The notes: generated from the sequence alone by a model not told the origin. A stretch of DNA of 64,000 nucleotides from Nisaea sp. (GCF_017640745.1 NZ_JAEPQA010000004.1:11803-75802); one strand, 5' to 3'; shown: positions 9,095-19,584, counted from the stretch's first letter. Numbers and translations: made by a program.

Positions 9095-10897
9095 GTGCTC
9101 AATTTGAAATCGGCCGCGGCCGACGGCGCGGGAATGCTTGAGTTGAGCGGTCGCTTTCCGCCCCTGGACTCGTTGGTCGCCGGCCTTCGGCATGCCTTCC
9201 AGCCCATCGTCCATCTCGATACCGGCCTGACCCACGGCTTCGAGGCCCTGCTGCGCGGAACGGCCGAACTCGGCTTCGAAAGCATCGCCGATCTCTTCGA
9301 CCGTGCGGCCGAAAACGGCTCGGTCGAGGAGCTTGAGGCCCGCCTCCTGCACAAGGCCCTGCGGGATTTCGCCGCGCTTTCCTGCGCGGACGGCCTGCAC
9401 CTCTTCTTCAATATCGATGCGCGCAGCCTGCCCCATCTGAGCAGCCGCACGACGGACATCCTCGGGGCCATGGCAAGCCTCGGCCTCTCGAGCACGCAGC
9501 TCTGCCTCGAGGTCTCGGAGAAGTCGGACATTTCCCAGGACAGCGCCGCAACCAGGGCGCTCCGTCAGGCCCGCGACCACGGTATCCAGATCGCGCTCGA
9601 CGATTTCGGCGAAGGCTATGCGCGCCTGCGCCTGCTGCATGAAGAGCATGCCGAATACGTGAAGTTCGACCGCTATTTCATCAACAACGTCGCCCGCGAC
9701 CCGAAGAAGAAGCTCTTCGTCTCGAGCCTGATCGACATGTTCGAGGTGCTGGGGATCCAGACCATCGCCGAGGGCGTGGAGACCCAGGAGGACCTGAGCA
9801 GCTGCCGGGAGCTCGGCTTCGATCTGGTTCAGGGCTATCTGGTGGCACGGCCGACGCTGGAGCATGAGAGCCTCAGCCGGAGCTACGAGACCCTGATGAC
9901 CGCGCGCCGCCGCGACCGGCGGGCCCGTTCCTCCGACCAGCACATCCTGCGCGAACAGATCGTCGCCGTGCCGACGCTCAGGATCGAGACGCCGATGCAG
10001 GATGTGTTCGATGCCTTCCGCACCAACCAGAGCGCCCGGCTCTTTCCGGTCCTCGACACGAACGACCGTCCGCTCGGAATCGTCCGCGACGTCGACCTGA
10101 AAGCCTACGCCTTCTCACCCTACGGCAAGGACCTGATCGTGAACCGCAGCTTCGGCAAGCGGCTCGGCGATTTCGTGCGCCCCTGCCCGATCGCGGACAT
10201 CCACACCCAGGCCGAGCGCATCCTGCAGATCTACAGCCACAACGACTCGCTGAACGGCGTGATCATCGTCGAGAATGCGCAATATATCGGCTTCCTCGAC
10301 AACTCCTCCCTGCTCCGGGTGCTCAACGAGAAGAACCTCATCTTCGCCCGCGAGATGAATCCGCTGACAAAGCTTCCCGGCAACACCTCGATCTCGGACC
10401 ATATCGCCGACGCGGTGACCGATACCGAAGAGACCTGCGCGCTGCTGCATTTCGACTTCGATAACTTCAAGCCCTTCAACGACACCTACGGATTCCGCCA
10501 GGGCGACCGGGCGCTGCTGCTGTTCGCGGAAAATCTCCGGCAGACCTTCAGCGGACCCGATTTCTTCGTCGGGCATATCGGCGGGGACGACTTCTTCGTC
10601 GGAAGCATCGGAGCCGATCCGGAAGCGGTCAGCCGGCTTGCCTACGAGGCACGCCATCAGTTCGCCCGGGACGTCGAGAGTTTCTACGACAAGAAAGCCC
10701 GGGAGCGCGGTTCGATCGAGGCCCGCGGGCGGGACGGAAAGCTGCGGAACTATCCGCTGCTCACCTGCAGCGCGGCCATGCTGGTGATCGAACCAGGCCG
10801 GCGGAACTCCGATCTGGAGACGGTGCTGACCGCCTTCGCCGAACTGAAGAAGCGGGCGAAAGACGAAGGCGGCTTCGCCTGCCAGACCATTCGGTAG
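9095..10897 (+). CDS. EAL-CBS-GGDEF cyclic-di-GMP protein
   Basis: About 600 residues with the reversed order EAL, CBS pair, GGDEF. The EAL domain (about residues 25-265) keeps FEALLRG, the Asn of NIDAR, the Glu of LEVSEK, DDFGEGY, VKFDR and AEGVET, so phosphodiesterase activity looks intact. Two CBS motifs span about 290-420 and may sense adenine nucleotides. The C-terminal GGDEF domain has DFDNFKPFNDTYG and an altered signature, GGDDF, with no clear RxxD inhibitory site. There is no membrane segment, so it is probably cytoplasmic. The start is uncertain: GTG 9095 is preferred, with TTG 9080 and ATG 9134 as alternatives, and none has a good ribosome site. Confidence 0.88.
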   Translation: MLNLKSAAADGAGMLELSGRFPPLDSLVAGLRHAFQPIVHLDTGLTHGFEALLRGTAELGFESIADLFDRAAENGSVEELEARLLHKALRDFAALSCADGLHLFFNIDARSLPHLSSRTTDILGAMASLGLSSTQLCLEVSEKSDISQDSAATRALRQARDHGIQIALDDFGEGYARLRLLHEEHAEYVKFDRYFINNVARDPKKKLFVSSLIDMFEVLGIQTIAEGVETQEDLSSCRELGFDLVQGYLVARPTLEHESLSRSYETLMTARRRDRRARSSDQHILREQIVAVPTLRIETPMQDVFDAFRTNQSARLFPVLDTNDRPLGIVRDVDLKAYAFSPYGKDLIVNRSFGKRLGDFVRPCPIADIHTQAERILQIYSHNDSLNGVIIVENAQYIGFLDNSSLLRVLNEKNLIFAREMNPLTKLPGNTSISDHIADAVTDTEETCALLHFDFDNFKPFNDTYGFRQGDRALLLFAENLRQTFSGPDFFVGHIGGDDFFVGSIGADPEAVSRLAYEARHQFARDVESFYDKKARERGSIEARGRDGKLRNYPLLTCSAAMLVIEPGRRNSDLETVLTAFAELKKRAKDEGGFACQTIR

Positions 10898-10916
10898 ACT
10901 TGAAGCACGCCGCCGG

Positions 10917-11192
10917 TCATACGGCGCCCGGGGCTTTCCCGTAGATCTTCTCGAACGCGGCCTTCAGGCGCTCGGTCTCCTCTTCGGTCATCTCGCCCAT
11001 CTCGTCGATGAAGTCTTTGTGTTCTTTCAGCTGGCGCTCGCACATGGCGTGGAACACGTCCATCAGGTCGCGAAAGGCGCTGAAACGCGCATTGCCGACA
11101 GGATCCGACCGGACCTCGAAGACGGAGATGATCGCCCCCATCTTGCGGACCATATGCTCAAGCTCGGTCGCCCGTCCCTTGTCTAGCGCCAC
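10917..11192 (-). CDS. Hypothetical small helical protein
   Basis: The 91-residue product begins at a GTG (VALDKGRATELEHMV). It is rich in charged, helix-forming residues, with no signal peptide, membrane segment or cysteine cluster; Glu and Lys dominate the C-terminal half (EMTEEETERLKAAFEKIYG). It lies between two cyclic-di-GMP genes, converging on the EAL-CBS-GGDEF gene and downstream of the diguanylate cyclase on the same strand, so it could share the cyclase transcript. I do not recognise the family. Confidence 0.6.
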   Translation of the reverse strand: MALDKGRATELEHMVRKMGAIISVFEVRSDPVGNARFSAFRDLMDVFHAMCERQLKEHKDFIDEMGEMTEEETERLKAAFEKIYGKAPGAV

Positions 11193-11300
11193 GGCGAAAA
11201 CTCCCTCGCATTTTCGACAAATCGAATTTCACCGGGATCATACCCGGCTCCGGCCCGGCGGCAATCCCAATCGCGCGCACAGAAAGACGGGGCAGCGACC

Positions 11301-12158
11301 TCAGTGCAATTCGGCGGTCCAGACCACCACCTGGTTCCGGCCGGAATTCTTGGCCTCGTAGAGCGCCCGGTCGGCGCGCTCGGTGATTTCCTTCAGCCGC
11401 CTGCGGGGCACGAGCTGCGCGACGCCGAACGAGACGGTGACGGAAAGCGGTTCCGCGCCGTCGATATCGACCGGCGTCTCCTCGATCTTCTTGCGTACCC
11501 GGTCGAGCACCTTCCGCGCCTCTTCCGGATCCGAGTCCGGCAGGCAGATCAGGAATTCCTCGCCACCGAAGCGGTAGATCGTGTCGTACGGGCGGAGCGA
11601 ATCCTCGATGAGCCGGGTTACGCGGGACAGCACCCGGTCGCCCGCATGGTGGCCGTAGGTATCGTTCACCGATTTGAAACGGTCGATATCGGCAATGGCG
11701 ATCGAGCAGGGACGACCGGTGCGGCGGATCCGCTGCTGCTCGCGCATCAGCTCCTTTTCCATCGTGTGGCGGGTATTTGTCCCGGTCAGCGGATCGAGAT
11801 TGGAGAGCGCCGCACGGAAGGCCCGGGCCATGCGCCCCGCCTGCTCGTTGAAACTGTCGATCTTGTGCAACAGCGCATCGTATTCCGCCGGCGGAACACC
11901 GTCGTCCTTCCAGCCCCGCACGGCGAGAATGGCCGCATGGGCGTAGATCCCCTGGTGCATGCCGACGAGCGTGGCAAAAGCCGGTTGCGAGAAGAGGTCG
12001 TCGTCCCGCTTGGTCGAGTACCAGCGGCCGAAACGGCTCATCCGGTGGGCGTCCTCGGTGACCACTTCCGGATCGGGACGGAGCCGGCAGACCAGTGCGC
12101 GGTGGAACAGCGCCAGCCATTGCCGCGTCTCCTCGATCGCGGACTCGAGCTCTCGCAC
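11301..12158 (-). CDS. Diguanylate cyclase with CZB-like N-terminal domain
   Basis: The 285-residue protein has an N-terminal helical region resembling the chemoreceptor zinc-binding (CZB) domain of E. coli DgcZ, with an RFGRWY core. The Cys that normally precedes that core is Ser (MSRFGRWY), and only some of the His ligands are evident, so zinc binding is doubtful. The C-terminal GGDEF domain (about 120-280) is complete: DPLTGTNTR, DIDRFKSVNDTYGH, GGEEF and an RxxD inhibitory site (RPYD) five residues before it. It makes c-di-GMP from GTP. The start is a GTG; the frame is open upstream to about 12275 without an ATG, so the N-terminus could be longer. Confidence 0.85.
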   Translation of the reverse strand: MRELESAIEETRQWLALFHRALVCRLRPDPEVVTEDAHRMSRFGRWYSTKRDDDLFSQPAFATLVGMHQGIYAHAAILAVRGWKDDGVPPAEYDALLHKIDSFNEQAGRMARAFRAALSNLDPLTGTNTRHTMEKELMREQQRIRRTGRPCSIAIADIDRFKSVNDTYGHHAGDRVLSRVTRLIEDSLRPYDTIYRFGGEEFLICLPDSDPEEARKVLDRVRKKIEETPVDIDGAEPLSVTVSFGVAQLVPRRRLKEITERADRALYEAKNSGRNQVVVWTAELH

Positions 12159-12320
12159 GATTTCCTCGAGCTGACGGCGAGAGAGCGCCGAATCCGGAGC
12201 GTCCTGTTCCGCGCTGATGTCCTGGGCCGAAATCGCCTTATTCCCTAAATCTTCTCGCCGGGCCCCGGTCTCAGCCTATCGGGCTCCCGATGCACGGCCA
12301 AGCTTTCTCGGAACAGCGGG

Positions 12321-14282
<1,962 letters not shown>

Positions 14283-14384
14283 CTCTAGGCGTCCCCTGTT
14301 TGCCGCGCCATTGCCCGGAACGCGGTCCGGTCAGCGTCTTGCCATTCGCCCAAAGCTATAGCGAGGCGCCGTCCGGCGGGCAAT

Positions 14385-14408
14385 GCTGCAATGCGCAATG
14401 GGCGCTGG
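14385..14408 (+). repeat. 24-bp direct repeat, copy 1 (upstream of the GNAT gene)
   Basis: The element runs from GCTGCAATGCGCAAT to GGCGCTGG and is repeated at 15034-15057 with one mismatch in 24. Each copy ends about 60 bases before a start codon (14468 and 15121), which suggests a shared operator or promoter element rather than a random duplication. The core TGCGCA is palindromic. Confidence 0.6.
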
Positions 14409-14467
14409 CGAGCGCCGCTTCGATGCGGGTTAGCTGGATGCAGCAGAATGGAAGACGGACGAGGACG

Positions 14468-15013
14468 ATGGACGGGGCAGCGACACCGGACGGCATCGAG
14501 ATACGGAAGGCGGTTCCGGGAGAAGCGGAGGAGATCGCCGGCTTTCACGTCAGGATCTGGCGCGAGACCTACGGCCAGATGGCGCCTGCCGAAGCCGTCG
14601 CCATCCTCGACGAGAAGCGCCGCCTGCCGGGCTGGATCGAGACCCTGACCTCGGAAGACCGTCGGAAGAACACCGTGCTCGCCCTTGCCGGCAGGCAGAT
14701 CGTCGGGCTTGTCAGCTACGGACCGCCAGGATCGGAAATCTTCGGCCGGCGCGGCGAAATCAAGCATCTCTATGTCGACGGCAGCCAGCGCGGACGCGGG
14801 CTCGGCGCGCATCTGCTCCGGCTCGCGCTGCAGGAAATGAGCACACTCGATTTCGAGGGCGCGGGCCTCTCCGTGGTGGAAGAGAACGAAGCGGCACGGA
14901 AGTTCTACCGTGCCCTCGGAGGGACGGAGAGCGCCACGTTCGAGGACCCGGGCCCGATCTGGAAATCGCGCAACATTCTCGTCGTCTGGCCCGCGCCGAG
15001 ACTGGCGACCTGA
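14468..15013 (+). CDS. GNAT family N-acetyltransferase
   Basis: The 181-residue protein is a Gcn5-related acetyltransferase. Motif A is visible as IKHLYVDGSQRGRGLGAHLL, with the R/Q-x-x-G-x-G/A pyrophosphate loop near residue 105, followed by the motif B region ending NEAARKFYRALGG. The substrate cannot be predicted. The ATG at 14468 follows a GAGGA stretch; upstream in-frame Met codons lie in noncoding-looking sequence. The gene is bracketed by a 24-bp direct repeat and lies between aacS (divergent) and an EamA exporter (same strand), which could be a resistance or efflux pairing. Confidence 0.88.
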   Translation: MDGAATPDGIEIRKAVPGEAEEIAGFHVRIWRETYGQMAPAEAVAILDEKRRLPGWIETLTSEDRRKNTVLALAGRQIVGLVSYGPPGSEIFGRRGEIKHLYVDGSQRGRGLGAHLLRLALQEMSTLDFEGAGLSVVEENEAARKFYRALGGTESATFEDPGPIWKSRNILVVWPAPRLAT

Positions 15014-15033
15014 TCCTCCGGGGCAGCCTCAAG

Positions 15034-15057
15034 GCTGCAATGCGCAATCGGCGCTGG
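15034..15057 (+). repeat. 24-bp direct repeat, copy 2 (upstream of the EamA exporter gene)
   Basis: 23 of 24 bases are identical to 14385-14408. It overlaps the right arm of a small hairpin (GCAGCC at 15023-15028 with GGCTGC at 15033-15038) just after the GNAT stop codon. It ends 63 bases before the exporter start. Confidence 0.6.
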
Positions 15058-15120
15058 TAATGCGGCGGGCGGGGCGTATCCTGAAAGCCTTCCGCAGATC
15101 AAGGACATGGGTGCCGCCGG

Positions 15121-16110
15121 GTGCCTGAGATCGAGCCTATGGCCCCCGCCGAAACATCGCTGTCCTCCCGCTTCGCCGCGCTCTCCCCCAATACCCAGGG
15201 GGCGCTCTGGATCGTCGTCTCCTGCGTGATCTTCTCGATCATGCAGGCGAACGTGAAGCTGCTCGGCGCCCGGCTCGACACCTTCCAGATCGCCTTCTTC
15301 CGCTGCGCTTTCGGGCTCGCCGTGATCCTGCCCTTCATGGTCCGGGCCGGGCCGCAGGTCTTCAAGACACGGCGCCCCTTCGCGCATCTGCTGCGCGGCT
15401 GCCTCGGCGCCGGCGCGATGGCCTGCGGCTTCTATTCGGTCACCCACATGCCGCTCGCCGACGCGACGGCGATCAGCTTCGCCAAGCCGCTCTTCATGAT
15501 CGTGCTCGCGGTCCTGTTCCTGAACGAGAAGGTCCGCTGGCGGCGCTGGAGCGCGACCGCCGTCGGGTTCCTCGGGGTGCTGATCATGGTTCAGCCGGGC
15601 GGCTCAGAAATCGGCTTCGCCTCGGGTGTCGCGTTGCTCGGCACCTTCTTCGTCGCGCTGGTCGTGGTTCTGGTCAAAAAACTCAGCGCGACAGAATCCC
15701 CGCTCACCATCCTTTTCAGCTTCGGCATCGTCTCGACCTCGATCATGACCGTGCCCGCGATCCTGGTCTGGCAGCAGCCGACCTGGACCGAGATGGCGAT
15801 GCTGCTCTCGGTCGGCGCGCTCGGCTCGGCCGGACAGGCCTGCGCGGTCAAGGGTTTCAAGGTCGGCGAGGCGACGGCCGTGGTGCCGTTCGACTATTCG
15901 CGGCTGCTCTTCGCCGGCTTCATCGGCTTCTGGCTCTTCGGCGACGTGCCGGGTCTGCACACGCTTCTCGGCGCCGGCCTGATCGTCGCCTCGACGCTCT
16001 ATATCGCCCACCGCGAAGCAAAGCTCGGCAAGGTGCCGGTGCGCAACAAGACCGACCATCACCCTGTCCTGCTTCCCGAAGAGCAGGAAGCGGCGAAGGA
16101 AAGGGCCTAG
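15121..16110 (+). CDS. DMT family (EamA) transporter
   Basis: The 329-residue inner-membrane protein has two EamA repeats and about ten predicted hydrophobic helices, beginning near GALWIVVSCVIFSIMQANVK. Features such as YSVTHMPLADATAISFAKPL and the second-repeat YSRLLFAGFIGFWLFGD are typical of the drug/metabolite transporter superfamily. It probably exports a small metabolite; the substrate is unknown. The start could be the GTG at 15121 or the ATG at 15139. It converges on the DUF3429 gene with a 4-base overlap. Confidence 0.88.
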   Translation: MPEIEPMAPAETSLSSRFAALSPNTQGALWIVVSCVIFSIMQANVKLLGARLDTFQIAFFRCAFGLAVILPFMVRAGPQVFKTRRPFAHLLRGCLGAGAMACGFYSVTHMPLADATAISFAKPLFMIVLAVLFLNEKVRWRRWSATAVGFLGVLIMVQPGGSEIGFASGVALLGTFFVALVVVLVKKLSATESPLTILFSFGIVSTSIMTVPAILVWQQPTWTEMAMLLSVGALGSAGQACAVKGFKVGEATAVVPFDYSRLLFAGFIGFWLFGDVPGLHTLLGAGLIVASTLYIAHREAKLGKVPVRNKTDHHPVLLPEEQEAAKERA

Positions 16111-16604
16111 AACGGCCCGGTCACACCGGAGGCAATGGCGTTGGCGCAGGCGAGCAGGACCAGGATCGTCAGAACCTTCCGCAGACCCGCATACCATTCC
16201 GGAAAGAACCCGGCGCGGCAGGCGCGCAGGTCGATGAAATAGGCGAGTCCGATGCCGACGACGATCAGCATCAGCCCGGCGAACGGCACCAGAAGGGTGC
16301 CGATCCAGGCGATCAGCGCCGGGATCACGCTCCAGCCGTAGCGCGCCCAGGCGGCCCGGTCCATCTCCTCGGCGTCCTCCTCGCGCGCCTCCTCAAGCTC
16401 GCCCTGCCACATCGCAGCGCCCCAATGCACCGCACCGAGGAAGGAGAGGATCGCCGCGCCATAGGTGATCATGCTGTCGATCAGCACATAGCCGTAGAGC
16501 GGGTCCATAAGCCAGAGCGGCAGCGAGAGCAGGTAGAACGGGATCACCCCGCCGAGACCGAGGATCAGGGCCGGGCGGGGGACGTCGCGGAGCGAGGAGA
16601 ACAT
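16107..16604 (-). CDS. DUF3429 domain-containing membrane protein
   Basis: The 165 residues contain about five hydrophobic helices and the DUF3429 signatures ILSFLGAVHWGAAM and YGWSVIPALIAW. The family is widespread in proteobacteria, but its function is unknown. I chose the ATG at 16604 (MFSSLRDVPRPAL); an upstream in-frame Met would add eleven residues that do not look coding. An acidic loop (ELEEAREEDAEEMDR) separates helices two and three. It is divergent from the SDR gene. Confidence 0.8.
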   Translation of the reverse strand: MFSSLRDVPRPALILGLGGVIPFYLLSLPLWLMDPLYGYVLIDSMITYGAAILSFLGAVHWGAAMWQGELEEAREEDAEEMDRAAWARYGWSVIPALIAWIGTLLVPFAGLMLIVVGIGLAYFIDLRACRAGFFPEWYAGLRKVLTILVLLACANAIASGVTGPF

Positions 16605-16732
16605 CGGCAGTGCTTCCGTTTGCCGCGCTGGACGCACGGGCGGGTTTCGGTTTCACTGCCGCCAGTTATAGCCTTCCCGCGCAAGGTCAAGAAAGACCGG
16701 CGGGCAGAAAACACCTCGAGGGAGCTAAAGAG

Positions 16733-17494
16733 ATGCAGGTTCAGGGGCAAGCCGCGATCGTGACCGGCGGCGGCAGCGGGCTCGGCGCGGGCACCGCACG
16801 GGCGCTGGCGGCGGCCGGCGCGAAGGTCGCGCTGTTCGACGTCAACGAGGAGGGCGCGAAGAAGGTCGCCGCCGAGATCGGCGGCATCGCCGTTCCCTGC
16901 GACGTCGCCGACGCCGCCTCGGCGGAGGCCGCCATCGCCAAATCCCGCGAGGCGCACGGTCCGGCCCGCATCCTGGTGAACTGTGCCGGCATCGCGCCGG
17001 CGGAACGCATCGTCGGCCGCAACGGGCCGACGCCGCTCGACAATTTCCGCCGCGTGATCGAGGTGAACCTGATCGGCACCTTCAACATGATGCGGCTCGC
17101 CGCCGCCGACATGCAGGGCATGGATCCGCTGGAGGACGGCGAGCGCGGGATCGTGATCTCGACCGCCTCCGTCGCCGCCTTCGAGGGCCAGATCGGGCAG
17201 AGCGCCTATGCCGCCTCCAAGGGCGGGGTGCATGCGCTGACCATCGTCGGCGCCCGCGAATTCGCCAAGGTAGGGATCCGCTTCAACACCATCGCGCCGG
17301 GCCTGTTCGGCACCCCGATGCTGCTCGGCATGCCGCAGGAGGTGCAGGACAGCCTTGCCGCCACCGTCCCCTATCCGTCGCGCTTCGGTACGCCGGAGGA
17401 ATACGCGAAACTGGCGCTGGCGATGATCGACAATGTGATGCTGAACGGCGAAACGGTGCGGCTGGATGGTGCGATCCGGATGCAGCCACGGTAA
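16733..17494 (+). CDS. SDR family oxidoreductase, 3-hydroxyacyl-CoA dehydrogenase type 2-like
   Basis: The 253-residue short-chain dehydrogenase has a TGGGSGLG cofactor motif near residue 12, NCAGIAPA, a catalytic Ser region and the YAASK Tyr-Lys pair near residue 163. The C-terminal VPYPSRFGTPEEYAKL and RLDGAIRM closely follow the HSD17B10-like group that oxidises 3-hydroxyacyl-CoA or 3-hydroxy-2-methylbutyryl-CoA with NAD+. A GAGGGAG ribosome site precedes the ATG at 16733. It is monocistronic, and a dispersed repeat follows it. Confidence 0.88.
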   Translation: MQVQGQAAIVTGGGSGLGAGTARALAAAGAKVALFDVNEEGAKKVAAEIGGIAVPCDVADAASAEAAIAKSREAHGPARILVNCAGIAPAERIVGRNGPTPLDNFRRVIEVNLIGTFNMMRLAAADMQGMDPLEDGERGIVISTASVAAFEGQIGQSAYAASKGGVHALTIVGAREFAKVGIRFNTIAPGLFGTPMLLGMPQEVQDSLAATVPYPSRFGTPEEYAKLALAMIDNVMLNGETVRLDGAIRMQPR

Positions 17495-17518
17495 TTTTCC
17501 AACCACAACCTACACAAT

Positions 17519-17602
17519 GTCATCCCGGCGGATATCTGGGGTCCACTGGTTCAGCAAGCACGCAGCGTGATCAGCGGATCCCGGATCGGGGCCTAGGGTG
17601 AC
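17519..17602. repeat. Dispersed palindromic intergenic repeat, copy A
   Basis: It begins GTCATCCCGG and ends in an inverted form (GGATCCCGGATC to GGTGAC). It is one of six related elements in the window. It lies between the SDR gene and the HEPN-like gene. Confidence 0.7.
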
Positions 17603-17614
17603 AGCCGCGAGAAA

Positions 17615-18268
17615 TCAAGCGGGGTATTTCATTATAAAGTTTTGAATGGAGGAAAGCATCAATTTGACTTGCTGAATGTCATATTCATCGTAATTTCCAT
17701 GAGCTGCATTGTTTCTTAAACCAAGCCAAGCCGTAATGTTTTTTTGATCCAGCTTATTTATTATGCCTTTAGAAGAAAGCGAGACATTCAAAGCCTCTGA
17801 TTTTCGGAATTTTCCATTTTCTTCAGGAGGAATTCCGTTTTTCTGACACAACTGACGAAGGTGCTGCTCGAGAATGCTACCAACAATTACAGCGGCCGCA
17901 TCCTTGTAACCCTGCGAAATCAAATGTTGCGCCATTTCAACGAAACTCGCAAAAGTGTTCGCATGTACTAATTCTTCTATACTTTGAAGATATCCCAGTT
18001 CATACTCGTCCCTCATCGCCATAAGCAACCCAGCCAATGACCTAATAAATAATCCCGGCTTTCCTTGAGATAATATTCTATCCAACTCTTGTGAATGGGT
18101 CGAAGATTGAACAGAAAATCTCCTCGCCACACTAGCCATCATATTAAAAACCTTATGCACCGTTGAATGATCCACATCATCCAACGCAAACTCCTCAGAC
18201 CTTTCAGAGATTAATCTGAAACGTTCCAAAACATTATCGATCTGATTAATGGCTATTTCTGAGTCCAT
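17615..18268 (-). CDS. HEPN-like hypothetical protein on AT-rich DNA
   Basis: The 217-residue helical protein carries RNNAAH at residues 185-190, an R-x4-H motif in a GLRNNAAHGNYDEY context. This resembles the C-terminal RNase motif of HEPN and abortive-infection-type proteins. There is no signal peptide or membrane segment. The gene is visibly AT-rich, with many TTT/AAA/ATT codons, unlike all its neighbours, and sits alone beside a dispersed repeat, so recent horizontal transfer is likely. No partner antitoxin or nucleotidyltransferase is adjacent. Function in RNA cleavage or phage defence is inference only. Confidence 0.65.
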   Translation of the reverse strand: MDSEIAINQIDNVLERFRLISERSEEFALDDVDHSTVHKVFNMMASVARRFSVQSSTHSQELDRILSQGKPGLFIRSLAGLLMAMRDEYELGYLQSIEELVHANTFASFVEMAQHLISQGYKDAAAVIVGSILEQHLRQLCQKNGIPPEENGKFRKSEALNVSLSSKGIINKLDQKNITAWLGLRNNAAHGNYDEYDIQQVKLMLSSIQNFIMKYPA

Positions 18269-18312
18269 TTCAAAACTCCATAATTGAAATGCTTCTATAC
18301 AGCTCTAACCAA

Positions 18313-19032
18313 CTACCGCAACAACTCCTCGACATAGGCCGGCACGATCTCGCTCGCGGGGCCGTAGCGCTTCTCGGCAAAGAGCGTCGCGCCCTCGGAG
18401 GGCTCCAGATTGAGCTCGATCGTGTGGGCGCCGTGCATGCGCGCCTCCTGCACGAAGCCGGCGGCCGGATAGACGTTGCCGGAGGTGCCGATGGAGATGA
18501 AGAGATCGGCATCGGCCAACGCCGCGTAGATCTCCTCCATGTAAAGCGGCATCTCGCCGAACCAGACCACGTGCGGGCGCAGCGTGCCCGCCTCGTTCGT
18601 GGTCGGATTGCGGCTCTCCAGGCCGAGATCCCCCTGCCAGTCGAACACCTCGCCGGTGCGCTCGCAGCGCACCTTCAGCATCTCCCCGTGCATGTGCAGG
18701 AGCTTTTCCGAGCCCGCACATTCGTGCAGGTCGTCGATATTCTGCGTCACCAGGAGCACGTCACCGGGCCATTCCTTCTCCAGCCGGGCGAGCGCCGTAT
18801 GGGCCGCGTTCGGCTGCACGTTCGCGTTCAGGAGGGAGCGGCGGCGGGCGTTGTAGAACTCGTGCACCATGACCGGATTGCGCAGATAGCCCTCCGGCGT
18901 CGCCACGTCCTCCAGATTGACCTTCGACCAGATCCCATCCGCATCGCGAAAAGTGTCGAGGCCGCTTTCCTTGGAGATGCCCGCCCCGGTCAGGATGACG
19001 ATAGAGGCATCGGGAGAGAGATTGAGCTGCAT
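18313..19032 (-). CDS. cobB: NAD-dependent protein deacylase (sirtuin)
   Basis: The 239-residue class III sirtuin removes acyl groups from lysines using NAD+. Visible motifs are [18 protein letters not shown] (NAD-binding GAGxS), TQNIDDLH (catalytic region), HMHGEM with the active-site His, and RPHVVWFGE. The small zinc module is degenerate: it has one Cys (VRCERTG) and no CxxC pairs, where E. coli CobB has a Cys cluster. Hence the protein is probably zinc-free. It is in a minus-strand pair with tadA upstream (9-base gap). Confidence 0.92.
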   Translation of the reverse strand: MQLNLSPDASIVILTGAGISKESGLDTFRDADGIWSKVNLEDVATPEGYLRNPVMVHEFYNARRRSLLNANVQPNAAHTALARLEKEWPGDVLLVTQNIDDLHECAGSEKLLHMHGEMLKVRCERTGEVFDWQGDLGLESRNPTTNEAGTLRPHVVWFGEMPLYMEEIYAALADADLFISIGTSGNVYPAAGFVQEARMHGAHTIELNLEPSEGATLFAEKRYGPASEIVPAYVEELLR

Positions 19033-19041
19033 CGAAGTCTC

Positions 19042-19497
19042 CTAGCGGCGGTCGCGGAAGAAGTCGCGGAGCAGGTCGCCCGCGCGGCGCTCCTCGACCC
19101 CGCCGACCACTTCCGGCGCGTGATGGCAGGTCGGCTGGGTATAGATCCGGGGCCCGTGCTCGACCCCGCCTCCCTTCGGATCGTAGGCCCCAAAGACGAG
19201 GCGGCGGATGCGGGCGAAGCTGATCGCCGTGGCGCACATCGGGCAGGGCTCCAGCGTGACATGGAGATCGCACGCGACGAGCCGCGGCGCACCGACTTTC
19301 GCCGCGGCCGCGCGGATCGCCAGGATCTCGGCATGCGCGCTCGGATCGTTCAGCTCCTCGACCCGGTTGCCGGCCGCGGCCAGCACGATACCGTCGGCAT
19401 CGGTCACCACCGCACCGACCGGCACCTCGCCGCGCGCCGCCGCCGCTTCCGCCTCGGCGAGGGCCAGTGCCATTGGATTTTCGGTTTTCCCGTCCAT
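19042..19497 (-). CDS. tadA: tRNA-specific adenosine deaminase
   Basis: The 151-residue TadA-family deaminase has the zinc/catalytic motifs HAE (HAEILAIRAAA) and PCPMCATAI (PCxxC), plus the family-typical ALALAEAEAAAARGEVPVGA N-terminus and GAYDPKGGG. It converts adenosine 34 of tRNA-Arg(ACG) to inosine in the cytoplasm. Length is slightly short of the usual 160-170. It is divergent from rluB. Confidence 0.9.
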   Translation of the reverse strand: MDGKTENPMALALAEAEAAAARGEVPVGAVVTDADGIVLAAAGNRVEELNDPSAHAEILAIRAAAAKVGAPRLVACDLHVTLEPCPMCATAISFARIRRLVFGAYDPKGGGVEHGPRIYTQPTCHHAPEVVGGVEERRAGDLLRDFFRDRR

Positions 19498-19584
19498 CTT
19501 TCCTTCCTAGCGGGAAGCGCTCCCGGCTCCAAGCCGTTTGGATGCGCGTTGCATCCGCGCGCGCCCGCGCGTAAGACCTGATTC

